Of a DNA stretch of 64,000 bases, positions 8,174-18,277 are shown one piece after another. The notes under the pieces were generated by a model that saw only the letters and a program-made list of their open reading frames with translations, did not search any database and was not told the DNA's origin. The stretch comes from Crocinitomicaceae bacterium (lineage in GTDB: Bacteria; Bacteroidota; Bacteroidia; Flavobacteriales_D; Crocinitomicaceae), in contig JAQWHI010000006.1 in the NCBI GenBank assembly GCA_029249445.1, positions 111,948 through 175,947 on the forward strand. Direction: 5' to 3'. Within the stretch, counting starts at the first letter, position 1, and each line of letters starts with the position of its first letter. The translations under genes were made by a program, and so were the position numbers.

Positions 8174-9132
8174 TTCAAAAGCTCGTTTATGTGGTGCTTC
8201 TTTTTTCGACAACGACATGCTTCTCACAAGAATTGTCGGCAACACTTTCTGCAAAAAAAATACAGATTGGTATCCCTCTTAAACTTACATACAGTGCAAA
8301 ATCAGTCCAAAATGCCGAAATCGAGTTTATTTCTAGAAAAAAGTCAATACTTGCTCAAAGGCTTGACGAAAACCTTCAGTCAAAAGACACTGTAGAATTT
8401 GAGATTTTAAGTGATTTTTCTGATACGCTAAGTAAGTATGAGGAAACCAAGACCTGGATAGGTCAATACACTGTGACTGTTTGGGATAGTGGTTTTTATA
8501 GTATCCCAGGACCAGAGATCACAATAGATGACGTGACCTATCAATTTGAGTCTTTACGAGTGTATTCAAGCTACACTCCGAAAATAGATAGCCTCGACTT
8601 GTACGACATACAAGAAAGTTACATTGAAATTCCAGAAAATTCAACCTCTACTCTCAATTTTATCGCCAAAAATTGGTGGTGGGTGCTTGCAATTATTGTG
8701 CTTCTATTTGGATTCATTATTTATCGATTCTTGAAAAACCGAAATCGATTTGATTCAGAGAAAACAATTTTGCTCTCGTTGGAAGAAAGAACATTGAATG
8801 CCATTGACGCTCTGGAAAAGCGCAAACTATGGGAGGAAGATCGTTTGAAGGAACATTTTGTTCAATTATCATACATCTTGAGGTCCTATTTAACGGAAAG
8901 GTATTCAATCTCTTTACTCGAAAAAACTACACATGAAGCCCGATTGCTTTTGGAAGAGATCGCATTGAATAAAAGCACAATATCTTCCATTATCAGTGTA
9001 CTTTCGGAAGCAGACATGGTGAAATTTGCGAAATCGAAGCCAGAAGTAAATTCAATTCTTCTGGTGTCGAGAATGGCAAGAGTTATTGTCAAAGAAACAA
9101 GACCCATAGAATCGGAGAATCATGCTGAATAA
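8170..9132 (+). CDS. Bat-operon membrane protein of unknown function
   Basis: This 320-residue protein has an N-terminal signal peptide (cleavage near CFSQE), an extracytoplasmic beta-rich segment (about 20-150), one membrane helix (about 166-186, WWWVLAIIVLLFGFIIY) and a cytoplasmic helical tail. The same position in Bat operons of Flavobacteriia holds a DUF4381-like or BatD-like protein. The function is not known, but the context suggests a membrane partner of the MoxR/vWA complex. It overlaps batA by 11 bp. Confidence 0.75.
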   Translation: MIQKLVYVVLLFSTTTCFSQELSATLSAKKIQIGIPLKLTYSAKSVQNAEIEFISRKKSILAQRLDENLQSKDTVEFEILSDFSDTLSKYEETKTWIGQYTVTVWDSGFYSIPGPEITIDDVTYQFESLRVYSSYTPKIDSLDLYDIQESYIEIPENSTSTLNFIAKNWWWVLAIIVLLFGFIIYRFLKNRNRFDSEKTILLSLEERTLNAIDALEKRKLWEEDRLKEHFVQLSYILRSYLTERYSISLLEKTTHEARLLLEEIALNKSTISSIISVLSEADMVKFAKSKPEVNSILLVSRMARVIVKETRPIESENHAE

Positions 9133-10153
9133 TTGGAACATCTTTTTCTGGGAATATGAATTCCACGCTCCAGCGTGGCTGTTGCTTTTACTATTAATTC
9201 CATTCGTTTTGTGGGCACTGTTTCGTGCTGAACAGAATTCCACAGGAGAAGTTAAATATACTGGAAGCGACCAGCAACAGCAATTTTTGAGTGACAATTG
9301 GATTGTTCAATTACGGAAAACAATCATAATATGCTATGGACTCATTACAGCGCTTCTTATTTTGGCCATTGCAAAACCATTTCATTTGGAGATGGATGAG
9401 GACAATACAATGAACTACAAAGACGGAATAGACATTGTTATTGCCATGGACATCTCTGGTTCAATGCTCACTCAAGACTTTAAACCAAATCGTTTGGAGG
9501 CATCAAAACGTGTTGCAAAAGAATTCATTTCTAACAGAAAAGGTGATCGGATTGGCCTTGTTGCTTATGCTGGTGAGGCATATACTGCCTGCCCTCTTAC
9601 ACTCGACTATGAAGTATTAAAAAATCAAATTGATGCCGTTAATGGTGAGCGAATTAAACGCGGAACCGCAATCGGCGTTGGTTTGGGAACAGCCTTAACT
9701 CGTTTGAATAACGATAGTATCGAATCTAAAGTAATTATACTACTCACTGACGGAGTCGATGGTGGAGCTCAACTCGATCCTCTAACGGCTGCCGAACTAG
9801 CCAGAGAAATGGGTGTTCGGGTCTATACAATTGGGGTTGGAAGTAATGGAGAGGTTCCAACATTAATTAATTCTCCTTTCGGATCTTATTATGCATTAAC
9901 CGAGACTGAAATCGATGAAGACATACTCAGAGAAATAGCGTCCAGAACCAATGGCCGTTACTTTAGGGCAAAAGATGAAAAGACGTTAAAAGAAATCTAC
10001 AAGGAAATTGAAAAGCTAGAGAAGCGAAAAATTGAAAATTCAGCATTCAACCCAATTCGACCAATACACCCTCAAGGATTTTTGAATTGGGCATTCATCC
10101 TACTTTGTATCATCTGGTGTCTGCGCTATATACTATTTAATCGAAATGAGTAA
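9122..10153 (+). CDS. batA: Aerotolerance vWA protein BatA
   Basis: This 343-residue membrane-anchored von Willebrand factor A protein has an N-terminal helix pair (about 15-33 and 65-84), then a vWA domain. The MIDAS motif DISGSM lies near residue 110, a conserved TDG near 216, and a last helix is at the C-terminus. Bat proteins were named for aerotolerance in Bacteroides fragilis, but their molecular task is still unclear. It overlaps batB by 8 bp. Confidence 0.92.
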   Translation: MLNNWNIFFWEYEFHAPAWLLLLLLIPFVLWALFRAEQNSTGEVKYTGSDQQQQFLSDNWIVQLRKTIIICYGLITALLILAIAKPFHLEMDEDNTMNYKDGIDIVIAMDISGSMLTQDFKPNRLEASKRVAKEFISNRKGDRIGLVAYAGEAYTACPLTLDYEVLKNQIDAVNGERIKRGTAIGVGLGTALTRLNNDSIESKVIILLTDGVDGGAQLDPLTAAELAREMGVRVYTIGVGSNGEVPTLINSPFGSYYALTETEIDEDILREIASRTNGRYFRAKDEKTLKEIYKEIEKLEKRKIENSAFNPIRPIHPQGFLNWAFILLCIIWCLRYILFNRNE

Positions 10154-11306
10154 AGACAAATATATATATAACATAAAAGTTCTTATCGCTTGGAGTATTG
10201 CCTGGGAAATTATTTTTTGGAGTACATGTTACTTTACACCATTCTTACTCGGTTTGTTTGATTCTGCGAATTCCGAACAATTAATTTTCGAACAGCCGTC
10301 AGCGTTCTTTTTTCTATTTGCTATAGTCCCAATTTTTGGAATTTACATTTACAATTTAATACGCAACAATAAAAGAACCGCAAAGCTGAGTCAAAACATT
10401 CAGAAATCTTTCATGAAGCCAGTATCAACATTCAATAGTTTTATGCGGTACTTTCTCTTTAGAAATGCGATTGGTTTTTTAATCCTTGCGATGGCGCTGC
10501 CAACATTTGGAACAAAAAAAGAGCAAAGTGCAATAGACAAACTTGAACTTGTAATTTGCCTTGATATTTCGAGTTCGATGAATACAAAAGATATTTCGAA
10601 AACTATTTCTCGACTGAATATTTCAAAAAGAGCAATCAATCAACTAATCAACAAATTGAATGGAGAACGCATTGGGGTTTGTTTGTTCGCAAATAACGCA
10701 TTTGTTCAGCTACCAATTACAAATGATTATGCAGCGGCAAAAATGTTCGTTAGGAGTATTGAAACGAGTATGATCTCCGACCAAGGAACCAATATCAACG
10801 CCGCACTTCAGATGTCAATGAAAATGTTTTCAAAAGAAAAGACAGGCAAAGGAATTGTATTGATTACTGATGGAGAACACCATGAAAGCAATCCATCGGA
10901 AGTATTGATGAATATACGCGAATCGCAGATCAATTTTAGCGTATTAGGCATTGGAACACTTAATGGAGGGCTAGTTCCAAAAGACCCAGACCGACCTGAA
11001 ATCGGTTACAAAAAAACACCCACTGGAAAAACTATATTGTCCAAATTAAATGAAAAATTCATTCAAGAAATTGCAACAAAAGCAGGCGGAAAAGCATCCG
11101 TGAGCTCAAATGAATTCCCTGATCTTTCAGCTTTATTAACACAAATTAACCAGATAAAACGAACTAAAATTGATAGTTTTGAGTTCGATCGTAAACAAGA
11201 ACGATATCAGGTGCCGTTGTTAATCGCACTGATTGTTTGGTTGTTGTATTTGCTCTGGTCAAAAAAACACACAAACGTTCTTAACAAACTAATAGGGCAA
11301 AAATGA
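10146..11306 (+). CDS. batB: Aerotolerance vWA protein BatB
   Basis: This is a second vWA protein of 386 residues, paralogous to BatA. It has N-terminal membrane helices (about 14-36, 55-75 and 103-122), MIDAS motif DISSSM near residue 139, LITDGEHHES for the second metal loop, and a C-terminal helix. It has an extra N-terminal helical hairpin compared with batA. It overlaps batA (8 bp) and batC (4 bp), so the stoichiometry of the complex is probably set by coupled translation. Confidence 0.92.
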   Translation: MSKDKYIYNIKVLIAWSIAWEIIFWSTCYFTPFLLGLFDSANSEQLIFEQPSAFFFLFAIVPIFGIYIYNLIRNNKRTAKLSQNIQKSFMKPVSTFNSFMRYFLFRNAIGFLILAMALPTFGTKKEQSAIDKLELVICLDISSSMNTKDISKTISRLNISKRAINQLINKLNGERIGVCLFANNAFVQLPITNDYAAAKMFVRSIETSMISDQGTNINAALQMSMKMFSKEKTGKGIVLITDGEHHESNPSEVLMNIRESQINFSVLGIGTLNGGLVPKDPDRPEIGYKKTPTGKTILSKLNEKFIQEIATKAGGKASVSSNEFPDLSALLTQINQIKRTKIDSFEFDRKQERYQVPLLIALIVWLLYLLWSKKHTNVLNKLIGQK

Positions 11307-11986
11307 AAAATTTAGTCGTCACCCTTACTTTGCTGACTGTATCTTCAAGCTCTTTTTCTCAAGAATGGGTGGATGCCGTAAAGCGCGCGAGAAAATCATA
11401 CCAAGCGAGCGAGTATAAAAAGGCGCTAACTTATTATCAGCGCGCGCAAAAATTAGCACCGGACGATGTTAATTTATCTGATGAAATCGGACAAACATCT
11501 TATAAGCTAGGAGATTTCGAAAAGTCGGAGCAGTTTTTTCAAGAAAATACTGCGGCCAAATCCTCGAAATTAGAAAAAGCTAAAAGTTTCCACAACATCG
11601 GAAACTCACGCATGAAAAACAAAAATTACCAAGGCGCTGCGGAGGCATACAAAGCATCCCTTCGATTACATCCTGAAAGTGATAAAACGAGGTACAACCT
11701 CTCAGAAGCACTCCGGCAAATAAAAAAAGAAGCGCAACAGAAGCAAAATCAAAGTAAATCATCGGAAAACCAGAATGATCCTAACAATTCAAACGGTAGC
11801 AACAAAGATCAAACAAACCGGGGAGGCGAAAGAAATAAAGAAAACCAAAAAAGTGAGAACAGGTGGCCAAACAAAACAACAGACCGCATACTCAAGGAAC
11901 TAATGAAGAAGGACGCAGAGACCAAGCAAAAGATAGATAAAAATTTAAGCCGAGGTGTTGCTCCAAAATCCGGGAAAGATTGGTGA
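11303..11986 (+). CDS. batC: TPR protein BatC
   Basis: This 227-residue exported protein has a signal peptide ending near SSSFSQ, then about three tetratricopeptide repeats (residues 25-145). The tail is rich in Gln, Asn, Ser and Lys (about 150-205) and likely disordered. TPRs would hold the Bat complex together on the periplasmic side. The stop is 1 bp before the batD ATG. Confidence 0.9.
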   Translation: MKNLVVTLTLLTVSSSSFSQEWVDAVKRARKSYQASEYKKALTYYQRAQKLAPDDVNLSDEIGQTSYKLGDFEKSEQFFQENTAAKSSKLEKAKSFHNIGNSRMKNKNYQGAAEAYKASLRLHPESDKTRYNLSEALRQIKKEAQQKQNQSKSSENQNDPNNSNGSNKDQTNRGGERNKENQKSENRWPNKTTDRILKELMKKDAETKQKIDKNLSRGVAPKSGKDW

Positions 11987-11987
11987 T

Positions 11988-13697
11988 ATGAAAAAATATA
12001 TTGTCGTAATACTCTCCCTCTTTGTGGTCCTCTTTGCAAATGCGCAAAAGAAAGTCCACATAGAACTTACACCAAAAAATGCTGAAATCGGCGAAACATT
12101 CAATATTACAATCACTTCTTCGGTTCCCGGAAACTTGAATTTTGATAATGTCCCTGACCTATTTATTCAAGACTATAATGTCCAACGTGGGAGTAAAAAA
12201 TCAATCGACCATGCAAGTGGAACGATACGGGCGGAATACTATTACACTTTCACCGGAATGATCACAAAAGCAGGGCAGTACAATTTTGGTCCTGTTTTCA
12301 TAACCAATGGAAATAAAACACACAGCTCAAATAAAGCTACAATAACAATTGGAGAGAAAGTTCAAATGCAACCTGGCGAGGTCTCATCGAACCAGTTACA
12401 AGATCCTGCATTTGGAATAATCCAAACCAACAAAAAGACAATTTACGAAGGGGCACCTCTTCTTGTGTCATGTAAAATATATGCTCAATACGATCCAACA
12501 CACGTCGGCGCATATAAAAGTTATACTGTTCCTCGCTCAAACAGAAAACATTCAATAGGAAATAATGCGACAACAATTAAGCACCACATTGAACGGTTTA
12601 AAGGCCGTGAATATTACACTTTCGACTATGACAAAAACATTATATTTCCCTCCAGAATCGGAACGTTTCACATTCAACCCTTCTCTCTAAATCTCCATCA
12701 AGGATATGAAAGTTTCCCTGTAGTGTCTGGTGATATTGAAATTGAAGTATTGCCACTTCCAGAGAATCCCCCTTCAGATTTTATTGGTGGTGTTGGTAAA
12801 TTTAGCATTGAAAGCAACTTGAATTCGAAAACAATTAAACAAGGTGAAGTATTTAATTTAAAAGTGAAAATATCAGGATCTGGCAACCTTCACAATATAT
12901 CAGCACCAGAACTCAAGCTGCCTGATGGATTTACTGTGTATGGCGATCCGATAATTAATGAGAGGTACTCCATTGATATTAATGGTGCCGAAGGTGAAAT
13001 TGAATACGAATACAATGTCCAAGCAAAAAATGCTGGGATTACAGAATTACCTGAAACTTCAATCTCATATTTCGATCCAAACAAAGAAAAGTACATCCAA
13101 AGTCGAACCAAGGAACAAAAATTAAACGTTGTTGAGGATATCAATTTTATCGCAGCTCAAGAAAACGATAAAACGATTAAAAATAAGGACCTCGTAGTTC
13201 ACCGGTCAGAGATTAGAAACATCATATCAATTGTAAAAAACAACTCACTCTTCGGTACAACCATTTTTTGGAGTTCACTCACGTTGCCTTTTCTCGCCAG
13301 TTTCTTTCTTCTTTTCTTAACAAAAAAAAGAAGTCAAATAGATGAAAATATAAAAAATAAGCAGCAACGAAATGAGCAACTTGCTCAGTTAAAAAAACAT
13401 ATTGAAAAAGCAAAATCAAATTCTACGACAGGCCCAGATCAACAGTTTTATCCACACATTGAAAATGCACTGATCAAAGCCTTTGAAATAAAAATGAACC
13501 GATACGGTGAGCAAAGTCGAGAAAAACAAGAAATTTTAGAATATATTGATGACCAAGAAAGACAAGAAAAAATACGATCAATTTTTGCTTCATGCGATCA
13601 AGCAAAATACGGATTCTCTCCAGACAAGGCCTCAAGGCTTGAAACTCTGAATAATTTGAAAGCTGTGATTCACAATCTGAATATCATAAAATGGTAA
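11988..13697 (+). CDS. batD: Aerotolerance protein BatD
   Basis: This 569-residue BatD protein has a signal peptide (MKKYIVVILSLFVVLFANA), tandem beta-sandwich repeats of the BatD family in the periplasm (about 25-390), a membrane helix near 423-443 and a cytoplasmic helical tail. I start at the ATG at 11988, 1 bp after batC. The longer frame beginning at 11955 would overlap batC and spoil the signal peptide. It overlaps batE by 7 bp. Confidence 0.92.
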   Translation: MKKYIVVILSLFVVLFANAQKKVHIELTPKNAEIGETFNITITSSVPGNLNFDNVPDLFIQDYNVQRGSKKSIDHASGTIRAEYYYTFTGMITKAGQYNFGPVFITNGNKTHSSNKATITIGEKVQMQPGEVSSNQLQDPAFGIIQTNKKTIYEGAPLLVSCKIYAQYDPTHVGAYKSYTVPRSNRKHSIGNNATTIKHHIERFKGREYYTFDYDKNIIFPSRIGTFHIQPFSLNLHQGYESFPVVSGDIEIEVLPLPENPPSDFIGGVGKFSIESNLNSKTIKQGEVFNLKVKISGSGNLHNISAPELKLPDGFTVYGDPIINERYSIDINGAEGEIEYEYNVQAKNAGITELPETSISYFDPNKEKYIQSRTKEQKLNVVEDINFIAAQENDKTIKNKDLVVHRSEIRNIISIVKNNSLFGTTIFWSSLTLPFLASFFLLFLTKKRSQIDENIKNKQQRNEQLAQLKKHIEKAKSNSTTGPDQQFYPHIENALIKAFEIKMNRYGEQSREKQEILEYIDDQERQEKIRSIFASCDQAKYGFSPDKASRLETLNNLKAVIHNLNIIKW

Positions 13698-14446
13698 GAA
13701 AAGGTCTTATTTCATGCCTCTGTATTTTGATGTCATTTTGTGCATTTACCATAGATCAGAACCCTGCTTTTCAAAAAGGAATTGATGCCTTCAATAAAAA
13801 AGATTTTGCTATCGCAACAAATCATTTTGAAGAAGAATTAAAAAACACACCCAACAACGTTTCAGCTCAATTTAACTTAGGGCTGTCCCACAGCGCTCAA
13901 AAAAACTATGGAAAAGCAATAGTAGCGTTCGAACGTGTCTTGAAACAGATGCCAATGGACTATGAAGCAATTGACAACATTAAGTATTTGTATGAAGAAC
14001 TAAACAATGGTGAAGAGTGGACTTCCGATATTAGTCCACTTCAAAGAGCTCTTTATGCCATAACATCAACCACCTGGTCCTATATTAGCATTATTCTATC
14101 CATTTTATTTACGATAACATTGCATGTTTTTCGTTCAGCCAAGAACCACAACAAGAAACGTTTGTCACTCCTAATCTCTGGACTATTAATCGCATTATTG
14201 TTCTTTTCCCTATATACTGCATCTGAAGCATATCAATACGAAACCTCAAGAGATATTGGCATTGTAACAAACATCGATCAAAGTGAAACACATCATAAGA
14301 AATCGGATGAAAGCATAAAAGAGAAAAAATTACCCATAGGAACAAAAGTCAAAAGAATTGGACTCTCAAAAGGTAAACTGCAAAAGGTACAAACGAAGAA
14401 TGGCGCAACCTACTATATACGAAGTTCTGAAATTGAATTTATCTAG
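13691..14446 (+). CDS. batE: TPR and SH3-like protein BatE
   Basis: This 251-residue last gene of the Bat operon has a signal peptide, two TPRs (about 25-100) and two membrane helices (about 130-145 and 158-177). A C-terminal bacterial-SH3-like segment begins near LPIGTKVKRIG. BatE proteins commonly have this TPR-TM-SH3 order. The next gene, rlmN, has its own promoter, so the operon ends here. Confidence 0.88.
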   Translation: MVRKGLISCLCILMSFCAFTIDQNPAFQKGIDAFNKKDFAIATNHFEEELKNTPNNVSAQFNLGLSHSAQKNYGKAIVAFERVLKQMPMDYEAIDNIKYLYEELNNGEEWTSDISPLQRALYAITSTTWSYISIILSILFTITLHVFRSAKNHNKKRLSLLISGLLIALLFFSLYTASEAYQYETSRDIGIVTNIDQSETHHKKSDESIKEKKLPIGTKVKRIGLSKGKLQKVQTKNGATYYIRSSEIEFI

Positions 14447-14474
14447 TTGAACTGCAGTAAATCAATTATCTTTG
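14447..14474 (+). promoter_or_regulatory. rlmN promoter
   Basis: TTG (14447-14449), a 17-bp spacer and TATCTTTG (14467-14474) match the Bacteroidota sigma-A promoter. It lies 19 nt before the rlmN ATG and overlaps the stop codon of batE (ending 14446) only at its edge. Confidence 0.65.
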
Positions 14475-14493
14475 CATCAAAGGTGACCTTTCT

Positions 14494-15567
14494 ATGGAAG
14501 AAAAGCAGAGCATACGAAAACTTACAATTGAAGAACTCAAAGGTGTGATGGTCCGTTTTTCGGAAAAACCATTTCGTGCAAAACAACTGTTTGAATGGCT
14601 CTGGCAAAAAGATGCTGCTTCATTTGAGGAAATGTCAAGCTTACCAAAAGCACTCCGAGAACAACTCGAAGGGCATTATTACATCGATCATATTGAATTG
14701 AAAGATCAACAAGTTAGTTCAGACAAAACGATAAAATGTGCTTTCAACACGCAGCAAGGGAATATCATCGAAGGAGTATTGATCCCAACATCCAAACGAA
14801 TGACTGCGTGTATCTCATCACAAATTGGATGCAGTTTGGCTTGTAAATTCTGTGCAACAGGAAAGCTGAAACTTATGCGCAATCTGTCTGCCGGGGAAAT
14901 GGTCGACCAAGTAACCTATTTAAGAGATCAAGCGCAACTAAAATATGGATCCACATTATCAAATATTGTTTACATGGGAATGGGAGAGCCGCTGCTCAAT
15001 TACAACAATATGATTCAGTCAACGAATTTAATCACCTCAGAACAGGGACTTGGAATTTCACCGAAACGAATTACTGTCTCAACTGCTGGTATCGCTAAAA
15101 TGATAAAACGACTGGGAGATGATGAAGTGAAATTCAATCTTGCCTTGTCCCTGCATGCGGCAAATGATAAAAAGCGAAGTCACATCATGGAAATTAATGA
15201 CTCAAACAACCTTGATGCATTGCGTGAGGCACTCAAATACTTTCATGAAAAAACAGATACAAGAGTTACATTCGAATACATAATTTTTAAAGATTTTAAT
15301 GATGCATTAGAAGATGCACAAGAACTCGCTGAATTTGCAAAGTGCGTGCCATGTAAAATTAATATAATTGAATACAATCCAATTGATGACGGTGAATTCC
15401 AACAGGCTGCCTCTTCAAAAGTGGATGCGTTCGCAAATTATCTCGAAAAGAAAAATATCATCGTAAATGTGCGCAGAAGTAGAGGTAAAGATATCGACGC
15501 TGCATGCGGCCAACTGGCAAATAAAAATAAAGCAATAAAAAAAGAAGATCGAATTTTGAAAGCATAA
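14494..15567 (+). CDS. rlmN: 23S rRNA (adenine2503-C2)/tRNA methyltransferase RlmN
   Basis: This is a 357-residue radical SAM enzyme that methylates C2 of A2503 in 23S rRNA and A37 in some tRNAs. The CxxxCxxC cluster motif is CSLACKFC (about residues 112-119), and MGMGEPLLN follows. The methyl-carrying Cys is expected in the C-terminal RRSRGKDIDAACGQL block, which is present. RlmN rather than Cfr is supported by its housekeeping context and standard length. Confidence 0.95.
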   Translation: MEEKQSIRKLTIEELKGVMVRFSEKPFRAKQLFEWLWQKDAASFEEMSSLPKALREQLEGHYYIDHIELKDQQVSSDKTIKCAFNTQQGNIIEGVLIPTSKRMTACISSQIGCSLACKFCATGKLKLMRNLSAGEMVDQVTYLRDQAQLKYGSTLSNIVYMGMGEPLLNYNNMIQSTNLITSEQGLGISPKRITVSTAGIAKMIKRLGDDEVKFNLALSLHAANDKKRSHIMEINDSNNLDALREALKYFHEKTDTRVTFEYIIFKDFNDALEDAQELAEFAKCVPCKINIIEYNPIDDGEFQQAASSKVDAFANYLEKKNIIVNVRRSRGKDIDAACGQLANKNKAIKKEDRILKA

Positions 15568-15751
15568 CTGCACCCTTCAGATATCCATTGCGTTATTTAT
15601 TAATTCACAGAAGTTCCTAACTGTTAAATATTCAAGGGTTTAGAAAAAATCAATCATTTTTTTAGTAGAAATGATAAAATAAACCGACATTCGTGCATCC
15701 TATTGACAATTCACCACGTCTTAGGTAAAAATGAACTATTAACCGATTACT

Positions 15752-16204
15752 ATGAAGCAAAAAATTTTCAAAACGGTGTCCACGTTTGTCGTAGTGATGC
15801 TCACTTCTTTTTCAAGCCTCTCGCAAGGTGAAGTGGTTGCAGATAAACTAACGAATGACTGGACGCTTTTGCAGTCGCAAGAAGGTATTAATATCTACAT
15901 TCGCAAAGAGAAGTGCAATGTAGGTGCGCCAGAACTTTTCACATATGCTTTTATCCGCATCATAAACAACAATACGGTAGAAAAAACGGTTGAATTTAAC
16001 TTCCAAATTCAATACGATAACAGATGTGTTGGTTGCGGAAACACAAGAGAAACAAAACAAATGTTGGCTGTTCCAGCATCAACTTCTGTTGAAGGCGAAA
16101 CGACCTTTGAAATTGCTGAGCTTTCATTATTAATTAACAATCCATACCAAAAAGACACTGGTTCTCTAGAGTCAATTCGATTGGATGAATTTAAAATTAA
16201 TTAG
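15752..16204 (+). CDS. Hypothetical exported protein
   Basis: This 150-residue protein has a clear signal peptide (cleavage near SSLSQ). The mature part is a compact beta-rich domain with a C-x-x-C pair (CVGCG) and one more Cys (EKCNVG). I do not recognise a family. It lies 2 bp before a large T9SS cargo gene and is probably co-transcribed, so it may be secreted or surface-associated with it. Confidence 0.65.
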   Translation: MKQKIFKTVSTFVVVMLTSFSSLSQGEVVADKLTNDWTLLQSQEGINIYIRKEKCNVGAPELFTYAFIRIINNNTVEKTVEFNFQIQYDNRCVGCGNTRETKQMLAVPASTSVEGETTFEIAELSLLINNPYQKDTGSLESIRLDEFKIN

Positions 16205-16206
16205 TC

Positions 16207-18147
16207 ATGAGAAATTTATTTATACCTATACTAATGGCATTGATTTTGCCATTTTCAGGACAATCACAAGTTTGTATTGTAAACGTGAGTCCTCAAGACA
16301 CGACAATATGTCCTGGTGATTCAGTTGGAATCGTTGGTTACGCTGCAATTGTTGCAACGGGACAAAACTTTGACTTTGATTTGGGAGCATTACCGCCAGG
16401 CTGGTCTGCAACGGGAGGACAAACATGGGGTACTCCATGTGGCGCTGGAATTAATGGAACACCATACTATTGGGCTTCTACATCAGGTTCAGGGGTTCCA
16501 ACAGTAGGTTCACCGGCCTTTGATGTTTCATGTGGAGGGTTTGTAAACTTTGATATGGTATATTCTGTCCAAGGTGGTGCCGCTCCTTGTGAAGGTCCCG
16601 ATTTGGCGAATGAAGGTGTATCTCTTCAATATTCTACCAATGGGGGAGCAACATGGACAACGATCGTATATTACAGCCCTGGTGGATTTGAACTTCCAAT
16701 AATGCCAAACACCTCAGGAAGTGTAGCAAGTGGGGCTACCACATACACAACATGGAACAGTTTTAGTGTGCCTATTCCACAAGCAGCTATGACTACGGGA
16801 ACCATGTTCCGATGGACTCAATTTAATTCGTCTGGAACCTGCTGTGATAACTGGGGACTTGATAATATTGAAATTTTTGGTGGTCCATGTAATACGGCTA
16901 CAATTAACTGGGACAATGGTCTAAGCAATACGAATTATTTCTGGACCACACCAACTCAAGATACTGCATTTGTTGCGATGGTCTATGATACACTTGGAAA
17001 TTACATGTGCTCATCTGATACAATCCATATCGATGTTATGGAGCCAACCTTAACTTGGAACTTGACAGACACATTATTTGCATTTTGTCCTACAGATTCT
17101 TTACCAGCGGAAGTAACAAGCTTCAACAATGCCATTGCTCCTTATGGAGTAACGTGGTCTACAGGAGCCACTTCCAATCCAACACTTCTCGGAACAAATG
17201 GTAATCTGCAAGACCTGATAACGTACACCGTGGAAATAACCGATGGCTGTGGATATGTCTATAACGACACCATAATGATGCTCGTGAATCAAACGCTAGC
17301 CATTGATACAATGTTAGCCTATGATGCAACAGCTTGTGATCCAACAGGTGCCGCGAGTGCGTTCATCTCAGGAATAACATCGACAGGTGGTCAGCCATTT
17401 TACAACTGGTCAGGACCTGGAAATACCGGTCAATTTAGTATCGATGGTACTGCAATTACCGATATTCCTCCAGGATGGTATTATTTTACTGTAGTTGATG
17501 ATGTTTGTGAAGTTGTTGACAGTATCTATATTGATGTTGAAAATCCGCCAATTGCTGATTTATCTCCACTTACGAGTAACGGTTGTGGACCTGTGCCTGT
17601 ATCATTCACAAATAACAGTTCAAATACTGTAACTTATTTATGGAATTTCGGTGATGGATCACCAACCACAACCGATGTCAATACTTCTCACTCGTTTGAG
17701 TCATCGTCCATGGTAACGCTAATTGCCTATGACGAGAGTGGATGTGCTGATACAGCATATGCAAACGTTGTTGTTGAACCTTGCGGATGTACAGATCCAG
17801 TAGCACTGAACTTCAATCCGAATGCTACATTCGATGATGGTTCATGCTCATATCCATTCCCAACTGCAGCAGCGCCTAATGTTTTCACCCCGAATGACGA
17901 TAACAAAAATGACTTGTTCTACTTAGACGCAACAAACGCAGGTGACATTCATCTTATAATCTTAAATCGATGGGGTAATGTGATTTTTGATGAAACTGGA
18001 CCAAACCCAGCATGGGACGGAACAGCTTCTAACGGAATGATGGTTGAAGAAGGAACATATTTCTACAAATACACCGTTAATGGTCTTGCGAGTAACATTG
18101 ACCCAATAGAAGGGCATGGCTTTGTTCAACTCATAAAATCAAATTAA
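16207..18147 (+). CDS. Large secreted protein with PKD domain and type B T9SS sorting domain
   Basis: This 646-residue exported protein begins with a signal peptide (cleavage near SGQSQ). Beta-rich repeats follow, with many CxxD/Gly/Thr/Asn, then a PKD domain (FTNNSS to WNFGDGSP, about residues 455-525) and a Cys-containing block (CTDPVALNFNPNATFDDGSC). It ends in a CHU_C-type (type B, gliding-motility-associated) sorting domain of about 85 residues starting NVFTPNDDNKND and including LNRWGNVIF. Such proteins cross the outer membrane by the type IX system and stay on the surface or are released. Ligand or adhesive role is unknown. Confidence 0.9.
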   Translation: MRNLFIPILMALILPFSGQSQVCIVNVSPQDTTICPGDSVGIVGYAAIVATGQNFDFDLGALPPGWSATGGQTWGTPCGAGINGTPYYWASTSGSGVPTVGSPAFDVSCGGFVNFDMVYSVQGGAAPCEGPDLANEGVSLQYSTNGGATWTTIVYYSPGGFELPIMPNTSGSVASGATTYTTWNSFSVPIPQAAMTTGTMFRWTQFNSSGTCCDNWGLDNIEIFGGPCNTATINWDNGLSNTNYFWTTPTQDTAFVAMVYDTLGNYMCSSDTIHIDVMEPTLTWNLTDTLFAFCPTDSLPAEVTSFNNAIAPYGVTWSTGATSNPTLLGTNGNLQDLITYTVEITDGCGYVYNDTIMMLVNQTLAIDTMLAYDATACDPTGAASAFISGITSTGGQPFYNWSGPGNTGQFSIDGTAITDIPPGWYYFTVVDDVCEVVDSIYIDVENPPIADLSPLTSNGCGPVPVSFTNNSSNTVTYLWNFGDGSPTTTDVNTSHSFESSSMVTLIAYDESGCADTAYANVVVEPCGCTDPVALNFNPNATFDDGSCSYPFPTAAAPNVFTPNDDNKNDLFYLDATNAGDIHLIILNRWGNVIFDETGPNPAWDGTASNGMMVEEGTYFYKYTVNGLASNIDPIEGHGFVQLIKSN

Positions 18148-18161
18148 TACAAAAACGAATC

Positions 18162-18196
18162 AAAAAGGGCTTCACATGTGAAGCCCTTTTTTTTTG
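18162..18196 (+). terminator. Intrinsic terminator after the T9SS cargo gene
   Basis: AAAAAGGGCTTCACATG and its complement form a long perfect palindrome (core AGGGCTTCACATGTGAAGCC) followed by nine T. It is a strong rho-independent terminator. Confidence 0.9.
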
Positions 18197-18264
18197 TCTG
18201 TACCGTAAGAAAATTGTTTTGCTCTTTCCTCATATAATTTATCTATTTTCGAAATCCTAAGCCT

Positions 18265-18272
18265 TATATTTG
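18265..18272 (+). promoter_or_regulatory. -7 element of the polyprenyl synthase operon
   Basis: TATATTTG is a perfect TAnnTTTG element 5 nt before the first of two adjacent ATG codons (18278 and 18281), so the transcript is probably leaderless or nearly so. Confidence 0.5.
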
Positions 18273-18277
18273 TACCC

